64,000 bases of DNA. It comes from Kribbella sandramycini (GTDB lineage: Bacteria > Actinomycetota > Actinomycetes > Propionibacteriales > Kribbellaceae). The stretch spans positions 124,001 through 188,000 of the forward strand of contig NZ_JABJRC010000008.1 in NCBI RefSeq assembly GCF_013131805.1. The letters run 5' to 3'. The stretch's first letter is position 1; every line of letters begins with the position of its first letter. Positions 45,462-53,472 of this stretch are shown in pieces. Below the pieces are notes generated by a model. The model was not told where the DNA came from. It was given only the letters and a program-made list of their open reading frames with translations, and did not search any database. The position numbers were made by a program, and so were the translations under genes.

Positions 45462-47921
45462 GTGCGTCGTTCATTGCTCTCCTCGCTGCGCGCCCACCTG
45501 GGCCGCTTGATCGCCGCCTGTCTGGCGATCGTGCTGGGCGTCGGTTTCGGCGCCCTGGCGATGACCGCGCACGCCTCCGCGTCGCACGGGATCGACGAGA
45601 CGATCGGCGTCCAGTACAAGGGTGTCGACACCTTCGTCGAAAGCCGGAGCGACACGATCACCCCGGCCCTGGCGGCCAAGGTGAAGGCGCTCCCGCAGGT
45701 GGCCGAGGTCGTGCCGAAGTCGACCGCCTACCTGCAGGCGACTTTCCCGGGCCTGGTCCGGCCGGTCAACCTGGCGATCGACGCGCTCTACCAGACCACC
45801 CAGATCGCCACGCCCGGGACGACGTCCGGGCGGTTGCCGACCGCAACCGATGAGATCGCGCTACCGAACAAGCTGGCCGCCAAGCACAACGTCGCGGTCG
45901 GCCAGACGCTGCGGATCACGTCGTACGAGAAGAAGTCCTGGACTGTGAAGGTCGTCGGTCTGATCGACGACAAGAGCGCCTTCGGGCTCGGGGCCGCGGT
46001 CGCGACCCCGGCCGCGCTCAACATCTTCGAGAAGAACGGCTGGATCAGCGGGATCGCGATCGCCGGCAAGTCCGGCACCGACCCGCAGAGCCTGACGGCG
46101 GCCGTCCAGGCCGCGGTCGGCTCCAGCTTCACCGCCATGACGGGCGCGGACAAGATCGCGGCGGAGGTGAAGGACTACACCAACGGCATCGACGTCCTCG
46201 GCGGCGTGTTCGGGATGTTCGCGGTGATCGCGCTCTTCGTCGCCTGCCTGGTGATCAGCAACACCTTCACGATCGTGATCGCCCAGCGCACCCGGGAGAT
46301 GGCGCTGCTGCGCTGCGTCGGCGCCTCCAAGCGACAGGTCTTCAGCTCGGTGCTCGCCGAGGCGACCGTGGTCGGCGTCGTCGCCTCCGCGATCGGTGTG
46401 GTCTTCGGGGTCGCACTGTCCGCGCTGGCGCTCGCCCTGTCCCGCGAGTTCGACTGGGGTATCCCGCCGGTCTCGCTGCACCTCGGCCTGACGTCGATCT
46501 TCGTCCCGCTGCTGCTCGGCACCGTGGCCACGATCGTCGCGGCCGTCGTACCGGCTCGCCGGGCGACCAAGGTCGCGCCGCTGGCCGCACTTCGGCCCGA
46601 GGCCGCGCCTGCGGCGGCGTCCAAGCGCGGGATCGTTCGGCTGGTCTTCGGGTTCCTGCTGCTCGCCGGCGGCGGCGCCCTGCTGGCCGGCTCGGCCGCA
46701 CAGCACAGCGTGATCTTCGGCGTCGCCGGTGGCGTGATCTCGTTCCTCGGTGTCCTGGCGATCGGCTCACTGCTGGTCCCGGCGCTGATCCGGGTGCTCG
46801 GCGTCTTGCCGGCCAAGACCGGCGTCCCGTCCCGGATCGCCGTCGCGAACGCCGTCCGGAACCCGAAGCGGACGGCGGCCACCACCGCCGCGCTGCTCAT
46901 CGGCGTGACGCTGATCAGCCTGACCTGCGTCGGCATCGCCTCGGTGCAGAAGACGTTCGACGTCTCGATGGACGCGCAGTACCCGGTCGACCTGACCGCG
47001 ACGACGTACGACGAGAAGCTGCCGGCCAGCGCCGAGCAGCAGCTCAAGGAGATCAAGGGCATCACACACGTCGTCCCGGTCAAGAAGGTGCTGGTGAAGG
47101 CGGGCGAGAACCAGTTCCCGGTCGTCGGGATCGACCCAGCCACGGCCGGCTCGATCATTCACAACTCGCAGCTGGTCGCGGATCTGAAGCCCGGTACGGC
47201 GCTCGTCGACAACAACACGCTGTACATGCTGAAACTCAAGGAAGGCGATCCGGTCACGATCGTCTCCGGGCAGAACAAGCTCACCGCGACACTCAAACTC
47301 GGGCTCGGCCTGGAGCCGTTCAACCTGACGACGACCGACCTGGCCAAGCTGGCCCCGAACGCGCCGATCGGCAGCTACTGGCTGGCCGCCGATCCGAACG
47401 CCGACGGCGCCAAGGTGATCGACGCGCTCAGCCAGTCGATGCCGTCGGTGCAGAACCTGGAGATCAGCGGCGGGCTGGCCAAGCGGACGGCGTACACGAA
47501 GATCTTCGACGTCCTGCTGGCCGTCGGGATCGGGCTGCTCGGCGTCTCGGTGCTGATCGCGCTGGTCGGCGTCGGCAACACGCTCAGCCTGTCGGTGCTG
47601 GAGCGGACCCGGGAGAACGCGTTGCTCAGGGCAATGGGTCTGACCCGGCGCCAGCTGCGCAGCATGCTCGCGATCGAGTCGGTGCTGATGGCGCTGGTCG
47701 CCGCCGGCCTCGGGATCGCGCTCGGCCTGATCTACGGCTGGGTCGGGACGACGGCGCTGATGGGCAGCCAGACCAAGGACGGCACGGTCGAGTACGCCCT
47801 GCCGATCGGGTTGCTGATCGCCATCGCCGCCGTCGCGATCGTCGCCGGCCTGCTCGCCTCGGTCCTGCCCGCCCGCCGGGCCGCCAAGGTCGCCCCGGCC
47901 GGCGCGCTGGCGACCGAGTAA
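45462..47921 (+). CDS. FtsX-like ABC transporter permease
   Basis: 819 aa, GTG 45462. Two FtsX domains: first near 265-400 (FGMFAVIALFVACLVISNTF, TREMALLRCVGASKRQV) and second near 690-815 (LGVSVLIALVGVGNTLSLSV, TRENALLRAMGLTRRQL), each after an extracytoplasmic MacB-like periplasmic region. Ten hydrophobic helices in total, as in large BceB-like exporters. Partner of the preceding ATPase. The operon ends in a hairpin plus T-run (47931-47973). Confidence 0.92.
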   Translation: MRRSLLSSLRAHLGRLIAACLAIVLGVGFGALAMTAHASASHGIDETIGVQYKGVDTFVESRSDTITPALAAKVKALPQVAEVVPKSTAYLQATFPGLVRPVNLAIDALYQTTQIATPGTTSGRLPTATDEIALPNKLAAKHNVAVGQTLRITSYEKKSWTVKVVGLIDDKSAFGLGAAVATPAALNIFEKNGWISGIAIAGKSGTDPQSLTAAVQAAVGSSFTAMTGADKIAAEVKDYTNGIDVLGGVFGMFAVIALFVACLVISNTFTIVIAQRTREMALLRCVGASKRQVFSSVLAEATVVGVVASAIGVVFGVALSALALALSREFDWGIPPVSLHLGLTSIFVPLLLGTVATIVAAVVPARRATKVAPLAALRPEAAPAAASKRGIVRLVFGFLLLAGGGALLAGSAAQHSVIFGVAGGVISFLGVLAIGSLLVPALIRVLGVLPAKTGVPSRIAVANAVRNPKRTAATTAALLIGVTLISLTCVGIASVQKTFDVSMDAQYPVDLTATTYDEKLPASAEQQLKEIKGITHVVPVKKVLVKAGENQFPVVGIDPATAGSIIHNSQLVADLKPGTALVDNNTLYMLKLKEGDPVTIVSGQNKLTATLKLGLGLEPFNLTTTDLAKLAPNAPIGSYWLAADPNADGAKVIDALSQSMPSVQNLEISGGLAKRTAYTKIFDVLLAVGIGLLGVSVLIALVGVGNTLSLSVLERTRENALLRAMGLTRRQLRSMLAIESVLMALVAAGLGIALGLIYGWVGTTALMGSQTKDGTVEYALPIGLLIAIAAVAIVAGLLASVLPARRAAKVAPAGALATE

Positions 47922-47930
47922 CCAGAAGCT

Positions 47931-47973
47931 AGCGGCTCGCCCGGCTTGAGGGGGCTGGGCGAGCCGCTGTTTT
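47931..47973 (+). terminator. Rho-independent terminator after the permease
   Basis: Perfect 12-bp stem AGCGGCTCGCCC / GGGCGAGCCGCT with a 14-base loop, followed by GTTTT. A classic intrinsic terminator for the plus-strand permease operon, and also lying at the end of the convergent minus-strand VOC gene. Confidence 0.9.
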
Positions 47974-48320
47974 CAGACGATCTCGATCCGGTTCCCGTGG
48001 CCGTCGGCGGTGTGAAAGCGCCGGCGGCCCGGGATCGTTTCGTTGTCCCAGGCAACCGGGTAGCCCTGGTTCTCGAGTCTGGCTGCCAATGCGTCCAGAT
48101 CGTCGACCGCGAGCGCGGGATGGGCCTTGCGGGCCGGGCGGAAGTCCTGCTCGACGCCGACGTGGATCTCCGCGCTGCCGCGCCGGAACCAGCAGCCGCC
48201 GCGCGGTTTCAGCAGCTCGGGTTTCTCGAGTTCGATCATGCCGAGCGCGTCGCGGTAGAACGCGCGGGCGACATCCTCACCGCCGGGCGGGCAGGAGACC
48301 TGCACGTGGTCGAGTCTCAT
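47973..48320 (-). CDS. VOC family protein (glyoxalase-like)
   Basis: 115 aa. MRLDHVQVSCPPGGEDVARAF opens with a metal-ligand His, FYRDALGMIELEKP, and HTADGHGNRIEIV closes with DGHGNRIE typical of this group. ATGA overlap with tam upstream, so both genes are one unit. May detoxify or process a metabolite; the substrate is unknown. Confidence 0.85.
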   Translation of the reverse strand: MRLDHVQVSCPPGGEDVARAFYRDALGMIELEKPELLKPRGGCWFRRGSAEIHVGVEQDFRPARKAHPALAVDDLDALAARLENQGYPVAWDNETIPGRRRFHTADGHGNRIEIV

Positions 48321-49099
48321 CGCTTCTGCGCAACCGCGAAGATGCGGCGGAACGGGAGCAGCGTGCCGTAATCCTGCTGCGGGTACGCCGCGGCCAGCCG
48401 GGCGCCGTACTCAGCCTCGAACTCCGCCCGCAGACCATCCGGCAGCGACTGCAGAACCGGCCGCGCGCCCGTCCCCTTCACCCACTCCAGAACGGCGTTG
48501 TCGCCTTGCAGGGCATGGATGTACGTCGTCTCCCACGCATTCACCACGCAGCCTTCGGCACTCAGGACGTCGACGTAGTCGGCCGGGCCGGGCACGTCGG
48601 GGCGCAACGAGGTGTCGCGGGCGAACTCGGCGTACGGCTCCTTGGCCGCGAGCTCGCGGAGGATCGCGTGCGACGGGGCGTTGCCGTTACCGGGGATCTG
48701 GATCGCGAGCGTGCCGCCGGGGCGGAGCGCCTGGACGAAGCCGGGGAGCAGGTCGAGCTGTTCGGGCACCCACTGCAGGGTCGCGTTGGTGACGATGACG
48801 TCGAGGCTCGCCGCGGGCGCCGTCCACTCCCGGACGTCGCCGAGCGCGAAGCTCAGGTGATCGTCGGCGTACGGCTGGGCGGCCTCGATCATCTGCGGGG
48901 AGCTGTCGATACCGACGATGGACGCCGTCGGCCAGGCCTCGCGCAGAGTCGCAGTGAGGGCGCCGGGGCCACAGCCGAGGTCGACGACGGTGGTCACGTC
49001 GGTGGTGCGGATCTGGCGAACCAGGTCCGCGAAGGGGCGGCCGCGCTCATCGGCGTACGTGCCGTACTGCTCGGGACTCCAGACGGGGGACGTGCGCAT
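48317..49099 (-). CDS. tam: Trans-aconitate 2-methyltransferase
   Basis: 260 aa from ATG 49099 (GAGAGG Shine-Dalgarno 8 nt upstream); a GTG 3 codons earlier is less likely. SAM-dependent enzyme that methyl-esterifies trans-aconitate, an inhibitor of the TCA cycle made from cis-aconitate. Signatures: VWSPEQYGTYADERGRPF, VVDLGCGPGALTATL (SAM motif I), SIVGIDSSPQMI, VIVTNATLQWVPEQ and IQIPGNGNAPSH. Divergent from the MarR regulator with TamR-type palindromes between. Confidence 0.9.
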   Translation of the reverse strand: MRTSPVWSPEQYGTYADERGRPFADLVRQIRTTDVTTVVDLGCGPGALTATLREAWPTASIVGIDSSPQMIEAAQPYADDHLSFALGDVREWTAPAASLDVIVTNATLQWVPEQLDLLPGFVQALRPGGTLAIQIPGNGNAPSHAILRELAAKEPYAEFARDTSLRPDVPGPADYVDVLSAEGCVVNAWETTYIHALQGDNAVLEWVKGTGARPVLQSLPDGLRAEFEAEYGARLAAAYPQQDYGTLLPFRRIFAVAQKR

Positions 49100-49123
49100 C
49101 CTCGGCACCTCTCATCAGCGATT

Positions 49124-49141
49124 TATCTTGATGTCAAGATA
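49124..49141. promoter_or_regulatory. TamR-type operator 1
   Basis: TATCTTGATGTCAAGATA: 8-bp inverted arms around TG. Placed 24 bp upstream of the tam start. Matches the style of MarR/TamR palindromes found between tam and its regulator in Streptomyces. Confidence 0.8.
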
Positions 49142-49160
49142 CATTGAACGCTCTCAGGTC

Positions 49161-49174
49161 TCTTGATGTCAAGA
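49161..49174. promoter_or_regulatory. TamR-type operator 2
   Basis: TCTTGATGTCAAGA, a second copy of the same palindrome core, 20 bp after the first. A further half-site TCTTGATG follows at 49176-49183. Upstream of the MarR gene, supporting autoregulation. Confidence 0.8.
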
Positions 49175-49198
49175 GTCTTGATGGCGTACGCTCGCGGT

Positions 49199-49696
49199 AT
49201 GGAAGACGAGGTCGATCGGCTGCTGGAGGCCTGGCGCCGGGAGCGGCCCGATCTCGATGTGACCCCGATGGAGGTGCTCTCGCGGGTCAGCCGGCTCGCC
49301 CGGCATCTGGACCGGGCGCGCAGCCAGGCGTTCGAGACCCACGGGCTGGAGTCCTGGGAGTTCGACGTCCTGGCGGCCCTGCGGCGGGCCGGATCGCCGT
49401 ACCAGCTGTCGCCCGGGCGGCTACTGAAGGAGACGCTGGTGACGTCGGGGACGATGACGAACCGGGTCGATCGATTGACCGCACGCGGGCTGGTCGAGCG
49501 CCTGCCCGATCCGGGAGACCGGCGCGGCGTCCTGGTTCAGCTGACCGACGCCGGGCGGGATGCGGTAGATGCGGCCATGGCCGATTTGCTGGCGCACGAG
49601 CGGACGTTACTGGGGTCGATCAGCGAGCAGGACCAGTCGCACATCGCACAGGTGCTGCGCGAGCTGGTCCGCCCGTTCGATCTCGAAAAACACTGA
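49199..49696 (+). CDS. tamR: MarR-family regulator, TamR type
   Basis: 165 aa; ATG 49199 chosen because upstream starts lie inside the operators. MarR winged helix: FETHGLESWEFDVLAALRRAG, TLVTSGTMTNRVDRL (recognition helix), GLVERLPDPGDRRGVLVQLTDAG (wing). Long N-terminal helix MEDEVDRLLEAWRRERPDL, typical of the TamR/UrtR/HucR subgroup, which binds anionic ligands. In Streptomyces TamR responds to citrate/trans-aconitate and controls tam and aconitase. The context (divergent tam) is the same. Confidence 0.87.
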   Translation: MEDEVDRLLEAWRRERPDLDVTPMEVLSRVSRLARHLDRARSQAFETHGLESWEFDVLAALRRAGSPYQLSPGRLLKETLVTSGTMTNRVDRLTARGLVERLPDPGDRRGVLVQLTDAGRDAVDAAMADLLAHERTLLGSISEQDQSHIAQVLRELVRPFDLEKH

Positions 49697-50092
49697 GCGG
49701 GTTTTGTATACACATTAGTTGGGCAGAAATCCGCCGCAATTCTTCGAAATACCCGGCCGTCACTTCGCATCTCCCGAATCGTTGCTAGTTGCAACGAGAT
49801 CGAGAGGCTGTTGTAGCGGACCACTATCGACACTGAGTGATCGGGACCACTAGGGTCATCACTGTCGGTGGTTGATCGACTACAAAACGTTAGAGTTGCA
49901 CGGTGACTTCGGCGGCAAGAGGTGGTCCGCCGAAAGCGGTCGTGCGGTGTCCGGGGCTCGGGGCCCGAACAACGCCGACCGGCACGGGGCCCGCTCACCC
50001 TGGGCGGCGAGCCCTCCGAATCACAGGGGATCGGAGGGCCGCCGCCTCCATCACGGCCCCGCGGATTTGATCAGATCCGCATTCTCGAATGG
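49697..50092. other. Convergent gap with a GC hairpin
   Basis: About 400 bases between two convergent genes. No gene supported. It contains a hairpin GCCCTCCGA / TCGGAGGGC (50011-50019 and 50031-50039, 11-base loop), likely terminating transcription from the ABC-F gene side. The AT-richer part at 49700-49900 shows no recognisable motif. Confidence 0.55.
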
Positions 50093-51871
50093 TTATTCCG
50101 CGCGTTCGGCGGCGTCGAACCAGGCGGTTTCCAGCTCGCCGCGTTCGTCGCCGAGTTTGCGCAGTTCGGCGTCCAGCTCGGCGAGGCGTTCGTAGTTACT
50201 CGCGTTGGCCGCGATCTGGTCGTGCAGCTTCGCCTCGGACTCGGTCAGCTTCTGCAGCTGCCGTTCGATCCGGTTCAGCTCCTTCTTCGCCGCGCGGGCC
50301 GCGGCGGCGTCGGCCACCGGCGCCTCGGCCGCGGCCTGGGGCTGCTGCGTGGGCTCCGCCGTCCGCTTCGGGGCGCTCTCGAGCTCCTCGATGTACTGGT
50401 CGACGCCGCGCGGCAGGTGCCGGACGCGGGCGTCGCCCATGATCGCGTAGACCATGTCGCTGACCCGCTCGAGGAAGTACCGGTCGTGGGTGACCGTGAC
50501 GACGACGCCGGGCCAGCTGTCCAGGAAGTCTTCGAGGACCGTAAGGGTCTCGACGTCCAGGTCGTTGGTCGGCTCGTCGAGGATCAGCACGTTCGGCTCG
50601 TCGAGCAGGATGCGCAGCAGCTGCAGGCGGCGCCGCTCACCACCGGACAGATCCGAGATGCGGGTGGTCAGCCGGTCGCCGGTGAAACCGAACCGCTCCA
50701 GCAGCTGGGACGACGTGAGCTCACCGCCTTTGCCGGCGAGCGCCGCCGTCCGCTTGATCGCGGTGATGTGGTCGAGGACGGTCGCCGTACCGTCGATCTC
50801 CTCGAGGTTCTGCGACAGGTTGGCGATGCGGACCGTCTTGCCCTGTTTGACCAGACCGCCGTCCGGCGGGAGCTGGCCGGTGAGGACCTTGAGGAACGTC
50901 GTCTTACCGGCGCCGTTCGGGCCGAGCAGGCCGATCCGGTCCGCCGGGCCGAGGCGGAAGGTGACATGGTCGAGCATCTTCCGCGCGCCGAAGCTCAGGC
51001 TGACGTCCTCGGCGTCGAACACGTCCTTGCCGAGGCGGGCCGTCGCGAGCTTGGACAGCGCGAGTTTGTCGCGCGGCTCCGGCTCGTTCTCGATCAGCGC
51101 GTTGGCGGCGTCGATCCGGAACTTCGGCTTGCTCGTCCGCGCGGGCGCACCGCGCCGCAGCCAGGCCAGCTCCTTCTTCAACAGGTTCTGCCGTTTGGCC
51201 TCACTCACCTGCGCCGAGCGCGACCGCTCCGCCTTGGCGAGCACGTAGGCGGCGTACCCACCGTCGTACGACGTGACGTTCCCGTTCTGCACCTCCCACG
51301 TGTCGGTGCACACGGCGTCCAGGAACCACCGGTCGTGGGTCACCACGATCAGCGCCCCGGCCCGATCCACCACATGCGCGGCAAGCCAGTTGACCGCCTC
51401 GATGTCCAGATGGTTGGTCGGCTCGTCCAGGATCAGCAGATCGACGTCCGTCAGCAGCAGCTTCGCCAGACTCGCCCGGCGCCGCTCCCCACCACTCAGC
51501 GTCCCCACCTTGGCACTGTGGTCGACTCCACCCAGCAAGTGCTCCATCACCGACCGCGCCCGCGGATCCGCCGCCCACGTGTACGTCTCGACATCCCCCA
51601 GGACGGCGTACTCCACCGTCTCCTCAGGATTGAGCTCGTCGGCCTGCCCCAGATACCCCAGCCGCAGATCCCGCACATGCGTGATCCGCCCCCCGTCCGG
51701 CTCCAACCGCCGAGCCAGCACCTGTAGCAACGTCGACTTCCCGTCGCCGTTCCGCCCCACCACCCCGACCCGGTCGCCCTTCCCCACCCCCAGGCTCACC
51801 GAATCCAGCAACACCCGCGTCCCGAACCCCTTGGACACGCCTTCCAAATTCACCAAATTCAAGGCAGCCAT
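50093..51871 (-). CDS. ABC-F family ATPase, Uup type
   Basis: 592 aa from ATG 51871. Two ATP-binding domains in one soluble chain without membrane helices: Walker A GRNGDGKST and GPNGAGKTT, signatures LSGGERRRA and LSGGERRRL, Walker B LLILDEPTNHLDIEA and VLILDEPTNDLDVET. The last about 90 residues are a coiled coil (LNRIERQLQKLTESEAKLHDQI) characteristic of Uup. ABC-F proteins act on ribosomes or on branched DNA intermediates. It is not clearly an antibiotic resistance type. Confidence 0.9.
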   Translation of the reverse strand: MAALNLVNLEGVSKGFGTRVLLDSVSLGVGKGDRVGVVGRNGDGKSTLLQVLARRLEPDGGRITHVRDLRLGYLGQADELNPEETVEYAVLGDVETYTWAADPRARSVMEHLLGGVDHSAKVGTLSGGERRRASLAKLLLTDVDLLILDEPTNHLDIEAVNWLAAHVVDRAGALIVVTHDRWFLDAVCTDTWEVQNGNVTSYDGGYAAYVLAKAERSRSAQVSEAKRQNLLKKELAWLRRGAPARTSKPKFRIDAANALIENEPEPRDKLALSKLATARLGKDVFDAEDVSLSFGARKMLDHVTFRLGPADRIGLLGPNGAGKTTFLKVLTGQLPPDGGLVKQGKTVRIANLSQNLEEIDGTATVLDHITAIKRTAALAGKGGELTSSQLLERFGFTGDRLTTRISDLSGGERRRLQLLRILLDEPNVLILDEPTNDLDVETLTVLEDFLDSWPGVVVTVTHDRYFLERVSDMVYAIMGDARVRHLPRGVDQYIEELESAPKRTAEPTQQPQAAAEAPVADAAAARAAKKELNRIERQLQKLTESEAKLHDQIAANASNYERLAELDAELRKLGDERGELETAWFDAAERAE

Positions 51872-51897
51872 AACCGCCCCAGCGTACCCTCCCACCC

Positions 51898-52422
51898 CTA
51901 CTGCTCAGGATGGAACGCCTCCACCTGGCTCCACTCCCAGTGCAAGTGCCCAGCCGCAGCTGCCCCCACGACGAACTCCCCCAGCTCAGCGGGCTGAGCC
52001 TCCGGTGGGACGTCGATCGCCACGTGCCGGCCCCCGCGCCACTCGTGAGCCAGCCCAGAGGCCGCGAGCACTGCCTCCAACGGGCCAGGAGCGTGCTCCG
52101 GTGCGATGAGAATTCGCAGCGCCCGGTGACCAGATGCCGTGACCAGATCGGTCGCGTGTGAGCCGTCCGGCGAGATGCGGACGACGTCGTTCAGCGCCAG
52201 GCCGTAGGCGACGAACGGGATGCAGCACAGCTCGGCGAGGTCGCCGTCGAGGCGCCGCAACCACACCTGCTCGACCTCACCCTCGAAGCCGAACCGCTCG
52301 AGGTCGATGCGGGCGACGTAGTTCGCGTCGGCCCGCCGTGCGGGGTTGTCATGGACGACGAAGGTCGTGGGGCGGTGGTCTCGCATCAGCTGATTCAAGC
52401 TCAGGCCTGTTGCTGTGGGCAT
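51898..52422 (-). CDS. DUF4265 domain protein
   Basis: 174 aa from ATG 52422. HDNPARRADANYVARIDLERFGFEGEVEQVW opens the family, with LCCIPFVAYGLALNDVVRI as the most conserved stretch, followed by an alpha/beta C-terminal domain. Cytoplasmic, no catalytic motif evident. Function unknown. Separated from the ABC-F gene by 26 bp and probably co-transcribed with it. Confidence 0.8.
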   Translation of the reverse strand: MPTATGLSLNQLMRDHRPTTFVVHDNPARRADANYVARIDLERFGFEGEVEQVWLRRLDGDLAELCCIPFVAYGLALNDVVRISPDGSHATDLVTASGHRALRILIAPEHAPGPLEAVLAASGLAHEWRGGRHVAIDVPPEAQPAELGEFVVGAAAAGHLHWEWSQVEAFHPEQ

Positions 52423-52520
52423 CTTTGTGACCAGGCTGTGATCCAACTAAGTTCGAGGTGCTGGCGTCTCTATGGGCGGCGGGCTCACTGGGGGCCCTTG
52501 TTCTAGAGGGGAAAGTTACG

Positions 52521-52943
52521 ATGCGCGTTCGTTCTCAGGTGGTTCGCCGGGTTACCGCGGTTGCGGCTGGGCTGGGGCTGGCGGCCGGTGCGGTGGTGGG
52601 GGTTGTGGGGGCGGCGTCCGCGAACGCCGAGACCACCAAGAGCGCGTCGAGCGCGGCGGCGGTGAAGAAGTCGGTCACGATCGACGCCTCCGACTGGATC
52701 GTCCCGGCCGGCTCGAAGGTCCGCTACTTCGGCAAGACCGCGGGTATCGCGAAGAACACCGTCGTCCAGGTCCAGCGCCTCGAGGGCACGAAGTGGGTCA
52801 ACTTCCCGGCCACCACCAAGGTCACCTCGAAGGGCACCTACTCCGTCTACGTCCAGACCTCCCGCGTCGGCAAGCACCAGTTCCGCATCGCCGTCGCCGG
52901 CCTCGTCACCAAGCCCCAACACCTCACCATCACCAAGAAGTAA
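52521..52943 (+). CDS. Small secreted protein, Ig-like fold probable
   Basis: 140 aa. Signal peptide with VTAVAAGLGLAAGAVVGVVGAASA (cleaved after NAE region about residue 36). The mature part is about 100 residues of beta-rich sequence (TIDASDWIVPAGSKVRYFGK, FPATTKVTSKGTYSVYVQ, HQFRIAVAGLVTKPQHLTI) resembling extracellular bacterial Ig-like domains. Shine-Dalgarno GAGGGGAAAG. Followed by a near-perfect terminator. Confidence 0.75.
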   Translation: MRVRSQVVRRVTAVAAGLGLAAGAVVGVVGAASANAETTKSASSAAAVKKSVTIDASDWIVPAGSKVRYFGKTAGIAKNTVVQVQRLEGTKWVNFPATTKVTSKGTYSVYVQTSRVGKHQFRIAVAGLVTKPQHLTITKK

Positions 52944-52953
52944 CCACCCCGCC

Positions 52954-52984
52954 GGCGCCCGAAGTCCCCAAGACTTCGGGCGCC
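52954..52984. terminator. Hairpin terminator after the secreted protein
   Basis: Perfect 13-bp stem GGCGCCCGAAGTC / GACTTCGGGCGCC with loop CCCAA, 10 bp past the stop codon. Also at the end of the convergent minus-strand gene at 52993. Confidence 0.85.
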
Positions 52985-52992
52985 GCCGCATT

Positions 52993-53472
52993 TCACAGCC
53001 GGCGGAGCGCCTTCAACCGCTCGGCGGCCAGGTTTCGCGCACGTCGCGTACGTGCCTCCGCGGCCAGCTTCACCGGGGTCTCCTCCCTGGTGCTTGTGCT
53101 CGCAACTCGACGGAGCAGCCAGTCGGACCACCCGGAGACATCAGCCGGCGGCGACCCCGTCCGATGGACGTCGGCCGTCGCCAGCTCCGCGGAGCGGCGC
53201 GTCAGGAATGCCCGCCCGCTTGAAGGGACGACGGCAATCCACGAGTCGCGCTCACCAGGTGGAAGCTGCTCGAACAACACAAGGACCGTCGACGTCGCCA
53301 GGCTCTGATCTGGCTCAGCAACAAGCGCCGGCCGCAGCGCCGGATGGGCCGACGGTTCCACGAGCGCGCGTTGACAGATCGCCCACCGAACATGCTCGTC
53401 CGTCAGGTCGACGTCCTCCGCCGGGGCGAACCCCACCAGCATTTCCCAAGGATCCGCGGCGCCGGAGGTCAT
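52993..53472 (-). CDS. Hypothetical protein downstream of the Otr(A)-like GTPase
   Basis: 159 aa. ATG at 53472 overlaps the GTPase stop by 4 nt (ATGA). Sequence WEMLVGFAPAEDVDLTDEHVRWAICQRAL and ATSTVLVLFEQLPPGERDSWIAVVPSSGRAFL suggests a compact alpha/beta domain, then a basic tail (ARTRRARNLAAERLKALRR). I recognise no family. Coupled to the GTPase, so a related role is possible. Confidence 0.65.
   Translation of the reverse strand: MTSGAADPWEMLVGFAPAEDVDLTDEHVRWAICQRALVEPSAHPALRPALVAEPDQSLATSTVLVLFEQLPPGERDSWIAVVPSSGRAFLTRRSAELATADVHRTGSPPADVSGWSDWLLRRVASTSTREETPVKLAAEARTRRARNLAAERLKALRRL

Noticed and set aside
49922-51727. Long plus-strand frame opposite the ABC-F gene
   Set aside because: No domain and overlaps the ABC-F ATPase completely; coding bias favours the minus strand.
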